In this document: positions 9,895 through 20,110 of the stretch, one piece after another | How the letters are laid out: each line of letters begins with the position of its first letter | Numbering within the stretch: the stretch's first letter is position 1 | The notes under the pieces: model-generated | Told to the model about the DNA's origin: nothing | What the model saw: only the letters and a program-made list of their open reading frames with translations | Databases searched by the model: none | Position numbers and translations under genes: made by a program | Assembly (NCBI GenBank): GCA_019649035.1 | Contig: BMAT01004048.1 | Location: 180,006-205,252 of the forward strand | DNA from: Elysia marginata | Taxonomy: Eukaryota > Mollusca > Gastropoda > Plakobranchidae | Length of the DNA stretch: 25,247 nucleotides | Direction of reading: 5' to 3'

Positions 9895-10075
9895 AAGTCT
9901 AACACACCAAGATCATGGGTCTGAGAAAAAAGTTGCAGCTCGCAAATTTGGGTAGACGATGAACAGCTAGAGAATGTGACTAACGTCATCTACCGTGAGG
10001 TAACTTTCGACGCCGACGGCAAACATGCGACAGAGATTAGAAGAATTTCACTAAATCGTAATCACTCCAAATTAC
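9895..10075 (+). pseudogene. LINE A remnant, 3' part: thumb region after motif C
   Basis: After the LINE B tail, LINE A resumes with TKIMGLRKK (9908-9934) and, in another frame, IWVDDEQLENVTNVIY and then DADGKHATEIRRISL (about 9940-10054). This is the conserved stretch that follows the YADD motif in endonuclease-RT type LINEs (KTKIM, DGEQLE, YLG, DG-K---EIRRR). The distance between the YADK motif upstream and KTKIM is shorter than usual once LINE B is removed, so LINE A also has an internal deletion. The right boundary near 10075 is where similarity fades. Confidence 0.72.
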
Positions 10076-11770
10076 TTGGATGTCGCAAATGTTACTTTAC
10101 AAGGTATCGATCGTTTGAATAATATTTTCTTTCCAAGCGTAAAAACATTAAAAGAACTACATGAAATCATATAAAGTTTATTGTAGAAATTGGGGTCGCA
10201 ATAATAATTATATAGATGGATTATCAGGCTTATATCAATTTATCAGCGAAATTTAGAGTGTAATAAAATGCTTTAAAACAGAAGCTCAAGTTATTTTGAT
10301 ACCTACATGAACTCTTCCTTTTCTTCTTCTTCTTCTTTTTCTTCTTTTTCCTTGTTCTTGTTTCAATATAACTATGTAACATTGTGAAGTATTAAAATCA
10401 GTCAAACTAGATGATATTCCAATAGGATTGCGTAGCATTTGGTAGTCAAATTGTCACGAGCTTTAAATGATTCGAGAGCTCTTTGTGTTCATATTTTTGA
10501 ATGAAAGAACAAGTCTATTTAATTCTGCTGTCAGTATATGATACACAAGAGTCACTGATATTCAAGGTGTTTCTGTTTTATTATCACAAAATATGACAAT
10601 CCATCTTATTCACACAGTCAATTGAAATTCTATGGAAAAACATGGATATTGATGGACACTTATGTCCGCTTTCTAGTCCACTGTTCATCTTTTGTCTTTC
10701 TGTTAGCAAAAGGGCTAGAATTCTGTATTGTTATTTACTTAGAGAGGAAATTGTTTGGTTGCCCTAACTTTTGTTACTGCAATCTTAAAGAGGAAACTAT
10801 TAGGTCGCCAAGCGTAGACCTAATTTTGAGAAAAGAATCTGAACTCACGTGTGTCCAAAAAGAAAGCCAACACCAAAAGATTCAGTTACAATCTGTGCTT
10901 AAAAATTAAATCTCTGTACGTTCAAGCCCATAGGATCTAGGAACTCTGTATTTATTAAACTGAACAAAAACTTTAAGAAATATATTTAAATCAATGTTCA
11001 TTTTGAGGTTTATCTGTGATGAATAGGAGGTCTCAAAATTTAGTGCCATATCTTTTCCCCCACTCACTGGTTTGTTATTTACTTCTGAAGACGTTGTTAA
11101 GATAAAGTTACTGAGAAATCATTTGTTCTTAATCCACCAGTGAAGATACGAGGTTTGCCGCGTGAATCTAATTGCAACTTAAGTGAAGACTACTTATTTT
11201 TTTTAAAGTTGTTGATATCTGAAATAAACTTGAAAAAGTTGAAGGAGATCATGTTGCTGCTTATAATAAACATTTTACGTAGGGGTAACACAATAGTACA
11301 GAGACGACAGGTCTTATTTTTTTTAGTAATTTGATAACGATCATTCCAAAACTAATTTGCTTTGTCCGAGCATTCTCTTTTATTCTTATTATCAATGCTG
11401 ATATTTACTTGTCTTTCTTAGAGCTTCAATGGTTTATGTTTTACTCGCTAAGATACTGTAAAAGCAAGCGGTTAAAGTGAAATGGACTTTACTTAGCACC
11501 GTTCAGCTTAATAATTAAGGCGCTTTGAATATGGAATCCAAGCCTTTCGTACGCCAAAGAAGAAACGTTTGCTCGCTCTACACAGTTTCCAGTTGCTTTG
11601 CTCTCGAAAGGAATAAAGGGAAAGAAAGAGAGAAAGAGGGGGTACATAAAAAGATTATAATGATTACTTTTAATATATAAACGCTTTTTATAGCTGCGTT
11701 TATATTACTAGTGACACATAACTGTTTTAAAGTTTTAGAAGTACCGATGTATGAAAAAAACTAAACTTGA
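10076..11770. other. Intron 1 sequence with a TTC-rich tract
   Basis: No recognisable gene. A TTC/TTTC pyrimidine tract lies at about 10313-10358. A 95-codon frame at 10622-10909 and a 64-codon frame at 11140-11334 show no motif and no splice support. A purine-rich stretch (GGGAAAGAAAGAGAGAAAGAGG) sits near 11618-11640. Confidence 0.6.
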
Positions 11771-11773
11771 TAA

Positions 11774-11880
11774 TGTTTTCAAGTTCAAGTTTCAAGTTTC
11801 AAGTTTATTAAGTCAAGACAAGGTTACATTAGAACATGTATTGAAAATAAGCAATGCTCAGATATGCGGGCAGTTTCAAA
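11774..11880 (-). mobile_element. Possible 3' end of a non-LTR element with a CTTGAAA tail
   Basis: Read on the minus strand, the sequence passes AATAAA (a polyadenylation-like signal, near 11805) and then three to four copies of CTTGAAA at about 11774-11803. An AATAAA followed by a short tandem repeat is the usual look of the end of a non-LTR retroelement. No coding sequence is visible to its right, so this could also be a chance repeat. Confidence 0.4.
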
Positions 11881-11916
11881 CATTATTAATGATACAGTAA
11901 AGTACACTATTATCTT

Positions 11917-11920
<4 letters not shown>

Positions 11921-11961
<41 letters not shown>
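11921..11961. repeat. (CT)n microsatellite
   Basis: Uninterrupted CT dinucleotide run in intron 1 of the host gene, between CTTTCG and GTGAAG. Slippage-prone and likely polymorphic. Confidence 0.95.
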
Positions 11962-11964
<3 letters not shown>

Positions 11965-12704
11965 AAGAAAGTGAAGTAGCGGGAAAATATTTTACTTTGT
12001 CTTCTTTTTGATTGAAGACGACACTTATGTACAGTAAAATAAATTACTTGGGAAAAACGTTGCTCGAAACACCATTACCGGTATAAGAGGCTGAAGCTTA
12101 TTTTATATATTGATACTACATGTTTACTGAGCTTCAATTTAAAACTTTTTGCCATTGAGTAGGCCTGTCTATAAACCTAGGTGAGAAAAACTTCTGAGAA
12201 AGCTTGCCGATGGTACAATTTCTGGCATATTATAAAAAAAAATAAATTTTACATGTCTGATATCAAGTTAATTAATTATCTTGGTACAACGATGTAGGAA
12301 ATGAGATTAGGTTTATACCTAGATTAATGTCCCTTCTCTGTGAGTCCACATGGCAACATTATAATATTTGTCAGTTTTTATTGTAATATAGATTTAGATA
12401 AAAGGCTATAGTTTAAGTACTTTTATGATGTATGTACAATCAAAAACTAACAACAAAAAAAAAAAAAAAACACAACAGAGATCCTCCTAAATGCAGATTT
12501 ATTTCCTAAATTTTCAAACTTTTTTTTTCAAGAGACAGCGGATGAAGCAATTTTATTTTCATAATATTGTAGTTATATCTTAAATTCATTTCTCAAACTG
12601 ACAATCATCAACACACGAATTAACACGTGTCCGCATTAATTGTTCAACCTCATTCGGGTGAAAACCATAAACATTTCGCTACTCTTATTGTATTCTCGTT
12701 TCTG
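11962..12704. other. Intron 1 sequence, no feature recognised
   Basis: AT-rich DNA with an A run near 12455-12471. No gene or repeat recognised before the SINE target site. Confidence 0.6.
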
Positions 12705-12716
12705 AGTAAGAACACC

Positions 12717-13018
12717 GGCTCTGTAGCCTTGCGGTAAGACACTCGCTCAGAGATCGTGAGGTGCGTGGTTCGATCCCCGGCTGAGTCAAACCAAGGACTT
12801 TAAAATTGTTATTAGCAGCTGATCCGCCTAGCGTCTGGCATTATGGATTTAGTGTTAAGTCTGGTCGGCCCGGTGTCAGGATAATGGGACTGGGTTTTGT
12901 TTACGCAAGCGCTCCTTACATGACAAAGTGGCATCACGCTTTCAATTGTCCCCAGCGGCGTCTCTGAGAAAACCTCAAAATTGACTGGGACGTTAAAAAT
13001 CAAACAAACAAACATCTA
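12717..13018 (+). mobile_element. tRNA-derived SINE, copy 2, next to the exon 2 acceptor
   Basis: A box-like TAGCCTTGCGG (12724-12734) and B box GGTTCGATCCC (12767-12777) are 32 bp apart, as in a tRNA promoter. The shared body and the GACTGGGACGTTAAAAATCAAAC tail follow, ending in a short CAAA repeat. A perfect 12-bp target-site duplication, AGTAAGAACACC, flanks it (12705-12716 and 13019-13030). The element ends 29 bp before coding exon 2, so the splice branch point must lie in the SINE tail or the duplicated target site. Same orientation as the host gene. Confidence 0.92.
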
Positions 13019-13047
13019 AGTAAGAACACCATTTTATTCCCCTGCAG

Positions 13048-13267
13048 GTTCGTTCGTAACCTCCTATCAGACTTCACAGTAGAGGAGAACGCCACGCGAG
13101 TGTCCATCATCACCTTCTCCTCGCCAGATAAAGTGTTCCGGCCCGTGGACTACCTCACCACACCTTCAGCAGACAATCATAAGTGCAAGCTGCTGGGAGA
13201 GGATGTCCCCAAGGTGAAATACACGCCCGGAGGGACATACACTTTGGGGGCTTTACTAGAGGCAGAG
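13048..13267 (+). CDS. SVEP1: SVEP1-like gene, coding exon 2: middle of VWA domain
   Basis: Completes codon 103 and encodes residues 104-176. The acceptor is ATTCCCCTGCAG/G and the donor GAG/GTGAGG (phase 0). The product reads FVRNLLSDF, then ATRVSIITFSS, then PGGTYTLGALLEAE, matching the same segment of human SVEP1 (FVRKLLSDF, ATRVAIVTFSS, GGGTYTKGAF). T166 in GGTYT is the expected MIDAS threonine. An N-glycosylation sequon (NAT) lies in this exon. The acceptor is crowded by SINE copy 2, which leaves only 17 bp of non-duplicated intron before the exon. Confidence 0.93.
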
Positions 13268-13300
13268 GTGAGGTCTATAACATTATGGTAGGTGTATTTT

Positions 13301-13367
13301 ACCTTAAACTGTTTTCTTTTAAAATCATCTTTATACCTTAAACTGTGTTCTTCCAAATCATCCTCAT
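13301..13367 (+). repeat. Imperfect tandem duplication, two units of 34 and 33 bp
   Basis: Both units begin ACCTTAAACTGT, share TTCTT, and continue AAATCATC, ending in TTTAT or CTCAT. It starts 33 bp after the exon 2 splice donor. It looks like a local replication-slippage duplication and has no evident function. Confidence 0.75.
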
Positions 13368-15640
13368 AACTCGTTGTCTATACTAAGGGCTACCATGCCC
13401 ACAACTGTTTACAGGCCCAGCTTTTTTTTTTTTTTAGCTCAAGGCCAGTAATATTGTCGCTGTAGGGCTTATCTAGTAAATTATATTCCATTAGAGTGGA
13501 GGCCGACCCTTTAAGTTTTTTTTTGGGATATTTCAGATTAACTGTATTAGATGCACTCCTTTACTGGATTTAGATAAATCCCATTTATCCTACTGTCCAA
13601 AAGTAATATTAGAGCTAAATTTGTACATGAGAGAAAAGTTGTTGAAGCAATCTTGCGTGTCTCAAAAATGAAACAACTGTCTGCCCTCAACTGTAGTCTC
13701 CTTCACAGAGTGGACTAAAACTTTCTTTTTCCCTGCCCTTCTGGTTTTCTTTCTTTATGTCGTTGTTCGATTGGCTTCGTTGGCAATAAAACCTATTTGG
13801 ATTGTAATTGAAAAGCAGACTTTTGGATGCAAAAAAATACAGACTATGTTTTGTAATAGCTACAAATGTATAGAATAACGTTAGTGCATGATAGAAAACC
13901 CGTTATGTTTCGGTCACAGATCGTCGATTTCGTTAGATAGGTGTAACAATAACTAACACCTTGCTCTGCTCTCCAACGCTTGAGGAATTTCTTATATTTT
14001 TCACATTTCTCACACCCAACTGTTTGATTCTGTCTCTCATGCACAATTATTATGTATGCGGCTATCCCAAACCTCCTCCTTTTTTTCTTCTCATTGCCAT
14101 TATAACCTCTCATCGCCAAATCTTCTGCTCAGAACATTATTCGAGGGAGGAACTTTTTAGATGGATCGAATGGCGAATATGTTTCAAATATACATTGTCC
14201 TCTTTGTTTCCAAATGTTAGCATTCAAAGTGCTTCTATCTTTCTCTCTCAGAACTAACCTCTTACTCGGGGCAATGACTTGGAGGAGACAGTCCCCTGAC
14301 GGGGAATATTCTGAATTCTGAATGTATTTTTGGCTCTTTTCAGCTGGTGTTTTAAGCTCTTAGCTGAAGTGTTGCCTTGCGGGAGGTACAACTTTGGCTG
14401 GCAGAGAACACAACGCTTGTATATTTGATCATCATCGTTATCTACTTAGTCTACTTATACCACCGCAGTGCATGGCCTTGAAGGAGGTTATGCTCTGCTG
14501 AAATGCAGTATATTTTAAGTATATTTTTTAATTGTTCTGTTACAACTCCACAAGACTCAGCCTTGCAGAAAGAAGTGCTCTGGTGCGAGAAATACATGAC
14601 CACTATACCTGTCACTCAAACTACTATCTGTGCTTGTGAGCACCACGCAGTGCATTGCCAAGAAGAAGGAAATGCTCAAACGGGTCTCTTACCCATCCTA
14701 TGTCAAATTGAATGCTTTACAAAATCATGTCCTTTCCTCTATACATATTGAAACTGAGCCCCAATTAGAAAAAGCAATAGGTCACTAACTCTAACAAAGT
14801 CACCATAGCACGAGATACGACGCAAACTTTCGATCAAAGGTGATCAAAGGTGACGCCTGGACTGCCCATTTGAGGCTGGGAATAGGGAAGGTGCCTCCTC
14901 GCGACTCTATGGGGCGGAAGAATCAGCAAAATTAACTAACTAACCCACAAATAACCACAAACAGCAGCTATTAATTACTTTATTTAAGGACCTACATATA
15001 CAGATATCTAATTGAGAGTTTTCAATAAGATTATTAACCAACCCGGTCATCCTAAGAATAGAAAAGGCACGGGGAAAAAAGATGAAGTTTTCTAGATATC
15101 TTCTTTTAAAAACGAAACGTAAGATTCTTGCCAGTAGGCAAATTCTTTGGCATTCCTCTGACACGAAAGGGTGAGGCTGGCTACAAACTAACGCTATCTG
15201 GGTTAAACGCAAGGAGCTTGTTATTTATAAACTGGAGGACCTGGCTCGGGCTGCCCTGCACGCGAAAAATGCATAGCAGGAGAACTATAGGCCAGTTACA
15301 GAGGACTGACCAATCAATGCTTGTACAATCGAGTTAAGCGTTACGTCCTTAACATAGATCTAGACATTAAATGTTACAGAGTTCCAAATTTCGTCTACAC
15401 AGAGCTCGTAAACGCAGCGGTTTTTTCTATCTTATATTATTTAGCTGTAAAACTTTAAAAAAAGAGAATTACCCGATGTTTTATGATCTATCTCTCAAGC
15501 AACAATTAAGACATGCTAGTGCTTCAACAGCTCTCTTGTATTACAAAAGTATTCAGGCATGAAATCAAGACTTTGATAAACAGCTGTAATGTTGAGTTTG
15601 AGTATCTGAATGCTTGAATATAGATCTAGACATAGGCTTA

Positions 15641-15687
15641 GAAGAAGAAGAAGAACAACAACAACAACAACAACAACAAGAACAAGA
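15641..15687. repeat. Compound (AAG)n(AAC)n microsatellite
   Basis: GAAGAAGAAGAAG passes directly into ACAACAACAAC and then AAGAACAAGAG. Intron 2; likely unstable in length. Confidence 0.9.
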
Positions 15688-15749
15688 GAGATAGGAAGGG
15701 AGAGAGAGAATGTGGCGGTGTTTTTTTATCTGATATTTTACTAGCAGTG

Positions 15750-16037
15750 TAACCGGCTCTATGGCCTAGCGGTAAGACACTCGCTTAGAGATCGGGAGGG
15801 GCGTGGTTCGATTCCCGGCCGAGTCAAGCCAAGGACTTTAAAATTGGTATACTATTAGCATCTGATCCGTCTAGTGTATGGATTTAGTGTTGAGTCTGGT
15901 CGGCCCGGTGTCAGGATAATGTGACTGGCTTTGGTGTACGCAAGCGCTCCCCATTTCACAATGTTGATGTCCCAGCGCCGTATGCTATATAACCGCAAAG
16001 TTGATTGGGACATTAAAAATTCAAACAACCAACCATG
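15750..16037 (+). mobile_element. tRNA-derived SINE, copy 3, with best-kept promoter
   Basis: A box TGGCCTAGCGG (15762-15772) and B box GGTTCGATTCC (15805-15815) both match the eukaryotic tRNA consensus (TRGYNNANNGG and GGTTCGANNCC) exactly. The body follows the other copies, with a short internal deletion (CTGGCATT is missing) near 15875 and another near 15950. The tail is TTGATTGGGACATTAAAAATT followed by CAAACAACCAACCATG. A perfect 10-bp target-site duplication, ACTAGCAGTG, lies at 15740-15749 and 16038-16047. Sense orientation within intron 2. Confidence 0.92.
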
Positions 16038-17527
16038 ACTAGCAGTGATTATTCAGTATCCACTGATAGCTCCTTTGTTTTCAACTTGGTTAGTTGATCC
16101 GTAAAGTAGGTATGCAGTTGGAATGTGTAAGATATTTTTGCCTTGTTAAAAAAAAAGAAGCCGACGCATATAATTAAAACTATTTTTATACATTATTTCC
16201 CACCCACCCGTGGTATGCAAGTTTTATATTAATTACCTTTTTCTGAAAGATATGATGAGCACTTTGGTGAATACATTATAATGTGTTTACGTAGGCATGA
16301 TACAATAAACTTCGCAAACAAAAAGGCTGATTTAAAGAAGAAGAAACAGTTTTGTACATGCTGGAGCATCCAATCTCTTCATAAAGTACTGCAAAATTAG
16401 AAAACGCTTTTGAGACTTCATCAGCTCTAAATAACCAAGTAATAACCTCTTGCAAAAGGTAATTACCAGTTTTTTTTTAAATTCCATTGTCAAATACAAC
16501 TATGGTTAATCCTAAATTTCCTTTGCCAGACGGCCAAACCTTTTTCTGCGAACCGCATAACATGAGTCCATACAAGGTAGAACAATAGGGCTGTTTCAGG
16601 AACTTTAACAAATTCTTTTAACGTAGTCCTTCGGAAATTTTCAGTTTCTAAACTTAGATTCAGCACTAGAGTTATTCGAATAAACTTCCTCGCCCACATA
16701 AGAGTTCGCTGGTGAGCCCACCTTTTGAATTTTACACACAAGAGAGGTTAGTTGTGAAACAGGCCTATACATGGTAACATTGAAATATTGTCCAGGAGGC
16801 AAAACACTCTATTTCACACCCAAAACGCCTTGACATTTTTTTTACTGAGGTTTGACTTTTGAATTTGTTGACATTTACGTAAGAGACGATGAGTGTTTTC
16901 AGATTATTAAATTCTTTATTGTTTTAGGGTAAAAAAAGGTGGAACTAGGTGTCCTCTGCCGTGATTATACGATCCAGGTATATTCCAGCAAAATTTGTAC
17001 TGGTTAAGGTTTCACGGGTTATGCTTTGGTAACGACAAAGATTTCATAATCGCCGTAAGAAAATGGTTGATGAATACTTTCTGTAGGGTGGCTACTTTAC
17101 TTTTCTGCAGCGATTGAAAAAAATACATCGATCTTGACAGCAATTTTTTTAAAGTATCTCAGATGCACTACTTGACTATGAGAAAGTTTTATTGGAATCG
17201 TGCAAATGGAAAGCACACAACGAAGAAAACGAAATTTTTAGGGGACATCCCTCGTATATGCTAGTGAAATGTGTTGACTTCAGTAACAAAATTTTCACTG
17301 TAGTACTTTAGAAAGTAAAGGCAAGTGGGATAAAAAGGGTGATTATAAAGGAAGGGAACCTTCAATCGAAGGTAAGTACAAAACAACACAATTAATTATT
17401 TTTTGTATCAGTCAAAACAATCGATAACCCTTGTCTAATTTTACTGTTAGTACATCATGTCTGCAAAAGTGCTTTAACAGTAAACGTTTGTGTGTTAATA
17501 ATAAGATGATTAGTCTTAGCAATATTT

Positions 17528-17532
<5 letters not shown>

Positions 17533-17573
<41 letters not shown>
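17533..17573. repeat. (TC)n microsatellite
   Basis: Uninterrupted TC run followed by degenerate CT-rich sequence to about 17660 in intron 2. Confidence 0.95.
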
Positions 17574-17576
<3 letters not shown>

Positions 17577-17917
17577 AAATGCTCTCCTCTTTTGTCGCCC
17601 TCTCTCTCTCTCCATCTCTCTTTCTCTCTAATAATTACTCTCATTTTTTCTCTCTATGCCTCTGTCTCACTTCCATCTTTTATTTTTATATCTCACGCAC
17701 CAATTTAAGCACATTACTTCACCAAATGAAAAGCGAATTTTTCTATTTCTGTATATTTTTTATCATCATAACGTGCTATGTGGAAGCTATCCGGACGCTT
17801 TATTTCTCCTTTATAAAAGAAGACAAATACCCTCTACTTTCTTTTATGGTCTGCAGCATGAAATTTTGAAGGAAAATCAACTCTTCTTCATACCTTTCGA
17901 TTTCTCTCGTAATTACC

Positions 17918-17975
17918 GTGTACAGCGGTTATAACGTCAGTATTGTGATCCAGCGGTTGCAAGTTCGATTGCAAG
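17918..17975 (+). repeat. tRNA-like patch, possible decayed SINE head
   Basis: GTGTACAGCGGTTATAACGTC resembles a tRNA A box region, and GGTTGCAAGTTCGATTGCAAGG about 40 bp on resembles a B box arm with paired flanks (TTGCA and TGCAA). No body like the other SINEs follows. It could be a remnant of a different tRNA-derived SINE or chance. Confidence 0.3.
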
Positions 17976-18454
17976 GACATCCTTAGAAAAGCATATATAT
18001 TTCACTTTCTATAGTAAACCCACACAAGTCATTAATTGAAATTTGTGAGAAGCTAAGCGTTTGAGCGCATAACAGATGACATAATGTAATGCAATAACAT
18101 GAAAGTTTTGATATGGTATGATGGCGTACTTGAGGATGCACGTATTTAGTCTGCAGTCTGAGGATTGTGATTTCTATTTGTTTTAAAATAGTGTCCCGAC
18201 CAACACAAATACGCCGGATGACGGTAATCCTAAATTGAGGAAAAATCTTTTTTAAAGGCCTATTCTAACTTTGTCTTTATACATCGACAGGGGTTTAGTA
18301 TCTTCCTACAAAGTATTCATAAAATTTTTCATAACATTTTTGACATTTGGACGCTCAGAAATTTTAGCATTGTTCAAATAAGCAGCGCCGTGGCATATAA
18401 AATCTGCGACATTCACTTGATTTATCTTGATTTCACTTTGCCTCTTGTTTTTAG

Positions 18455-18710
18455 AAAGTTTTGCAGCACGCCAGGCCGAATGCTGTTCGAGCGATCTTCC
18501 TTATGACTGACGGCTACAGCAACGGCGGACATCCGGTGCCTGTAGCGAAGCGACTCAAGCGCCAGGGCGTGAAGATCTTCACATTTGGAATTAGAGACGG
18601 CTTTCTATGGGAGCTGAAGGAAATGGCCTCGGAGCCGAAGAACGAGACTTGTTATATCTTGGACAGTTTTAAAGAATTCGAGGGTCTTGCCAAACGCGCC
18701 TTACACGCAG
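18455..18710 (+). CDS. SVEP1: SVEP1-like gene, coding exon 3: end of VWA domain
   Basis: Encodes residues 177-261 plus one base. The acceptor is CTTGTTTTTAG/AAA (phase 0) and the donor GCAG/GTGAAG (phase 1). It opens KVLQHARPN, joining GALLEAE of exon 2 exactly as in human SVEP1, and continues IFLMTDGYSNGG, VKIFTFGI, MASEP and CYILDSF, ending EFEGLAKRALHA. D195 in MTDG is the third MIDAS residue, so the metal site (D88, S90, T92, T166, D195) is complete. A sequon (NET) precedes the CYIL strand. The base composition is visibly richer in G+C than the flanking introns. Confidence 0.95.
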
Positions 18711-19368
18711 GTGAAGTAATTTTGATTTGCTTGAACGAAAAAGTATGGGCCGGTTAAGACATTTTAGAAAGCTTTCTAAAAAGTCGTTTAAGGTGATAAC
18801 ACAACTATTGATATTGCCTGATTATGTCCCGAGTTCTCGTGTTTCAAATACTTGATGCTGTTAGAGGAAATGAAGTAAAACACTTTTAAAATTTTTCACG
18901 GTAAAGAAGTTTTTAAAAGTTTTAATTCTCTAGTTCAAAGTGTTCTATTAAAGTTAGGCTGCAAATTTTGTATGCCTCATCCACATCTACTTCCAGTTTT
19001 TTGAAGCAAGATTAGTCAACGCCTTGTGTTCGAAAAGGCCCATTCTTAAATTTACCATAGCCAAAACCATCTCATGATGTTGGAGAGCTTTGCAATATAA
19101 TTATTTACACATTTTTATTGCTTACAATGTAATATGGATCTAGATGATGCCAGCTATTTTTTGACCACTCATATCTCAAAACTGCAAACTGCAGGATACT
19201 GTATACAGACCAACTTTTCTGTCAGTAGGCTTTTATCACGCCCACATACCTTCAGAATATGTATTTTGCCGAATGAATCACCAATCAGTATATTCTTGAG
19301 TTCTTGCACAGACTGATCTATCGCTGCGTTTAATTCATGTTTTTTTACATTTCATACGCGTCCCTCAG
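18711..19368. other. Intron 3 (658 bp)
   Basis: GT at 18711 and CCCTCAG at the right end. AT-rich, with no element recognised. Removal joins G of exon 3 to AC of exon 4 to give Asp262. Confidence 0.8.
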
Positions 19369-19548
19369 ACCTACAAAGCGGCACGTACCTGGAGCAGACA
19401 AGAGGCAAGTGTGGCCAGCTCTGCGCTGACGAGCTCCTGTGTTGCCATGCCAACGCCAGCTGTGCCTGTGGCACCTACACCGGACTCTACGAGTGTCTGT
19501 GCCGACCAGGCTATTACGGCACAGGCAGGGGCAAAACCGGCTGCCAAC
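19369..19548 (+). CDS. SVEP1: SVEP1-like gene, coding exon 4: Cys-rich EGF-like segment
   Basis: Residues 262-321 plus one base; 180 bp, with phase 1 introns on both sides. After DLQSGTYLEQ the cysteine pattern is C-x3-C-x5-CC-x5-C-x-C-x8-C-x-C-x13-C, the same order as in human SVEP1 between the VWA domain and the ephrin-receptor-like module. The core YECLCRPGYYGTG is a typical EGF end. HANASC holds a sequon. Donor CAAC/GTAAGT. Long frames in other phases over this exon (19345-19656, both strands) are shadows. The Cys-x-Cys pairs suggest an extracellular, disulphide-bonded fold, in keeping with the signal peptide in exon 1. Confidence 0.93.
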
Positions 19549-20110
19549 GTAAGTCGAATTACCAAAGATTACGGAGCTGAAGTAATTGTATTGTTTATCG
19601 TTGTCGGCATAATGCAAACCAATGTTTTTATCCTTTTGGCATCATGTCAAGGATAATATTAATTACTTTAAAGTTTTTGAACAAAGGTGGAAAGAATTTC
19701 GTCGAAATGAGATAAAATTGTGGGAAAAAAACATGCGTTGTTCCAAAGAATACTTCATCTTCTCTCTAGGCAGCTATTGGAAAAGAAGAGAAAAACACAC
19801 TCGCAGGCTGATGCCATGTTTTCCTGGACCTGGCAGTAATATTCAATAACTTATTTTTTTAAGAAAAATCAACATATTGAACTTCTCATTGAACTAATTT
19901 TTAAGGATTCCCTCATTTAAACTGTTCTGTTATCATCGCTCAAGGAGACCTGACCATCATTTTTCATTTTCTGAAACCTTTAAATCTGTTTTTTTTTTAA
20001 ACTTATTAATAACGCCATTGAGAGCAACGAATCAGGAAGTCATTGGAGACCATCATAGCCCCCAAAACCTGCTTTCATTTTCTTGCCCTTTGTGTTGTTG
20101 TTAATTGCAG
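19549..20110. other. Intron 4 (562 bp)
   Basis: GTAAGT donor and TTGTTAATTGCAG acceptor. No element recognised; a small open frame at 19622-19849 has no support. Confidence 0.8.

Larger units (their letters stand above)
13268..15739. other. Intron 2, left part
   Basis: Starts with an imperfect tandem duplication (13301-13334 and 13335-13367). Short open frames at 13961-14257, 14503-14751 and 14940-15337 on either strand show no recognisable domain. Near 14800-14945 there is a short frame ending PPRDSMGRKNQQN followed by TTAACTAACTAAC, which might be a LINE end. A compound AAG/AAC microsatellite lies at 15641-15687. Confidence 0.55.
16048..18454. other. Intron 2, right part
   Basis: No gene seen. 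Contains a TC microsatellite (17533-17573) with CT-rich low-complexity DNA to about 17660 that creates spurious open frames, and a tRNA-like patch near 17918-17975. An 83-codon minus-strand frame at 16490-16741 has no motif I recognise. Confidence 0.6.

Noticed and set aside
10622..10909. 95-codon plus-strand frame in intron 1
   Set aside because: No motif, no splice signals and AT-rich composition like the surrounding intron.
17579..17934. Two overlapping plus-strand frames of over 90 codons
   Set aside because: They begin in CT-rich low-complexity DNA and show no domain.
19345..19656. Open frames of 64-90 codons on both strands
   Set aside because: They are shadows of SVEP1-like exon 4; the spliced frame with the Cys pattern is the real one.
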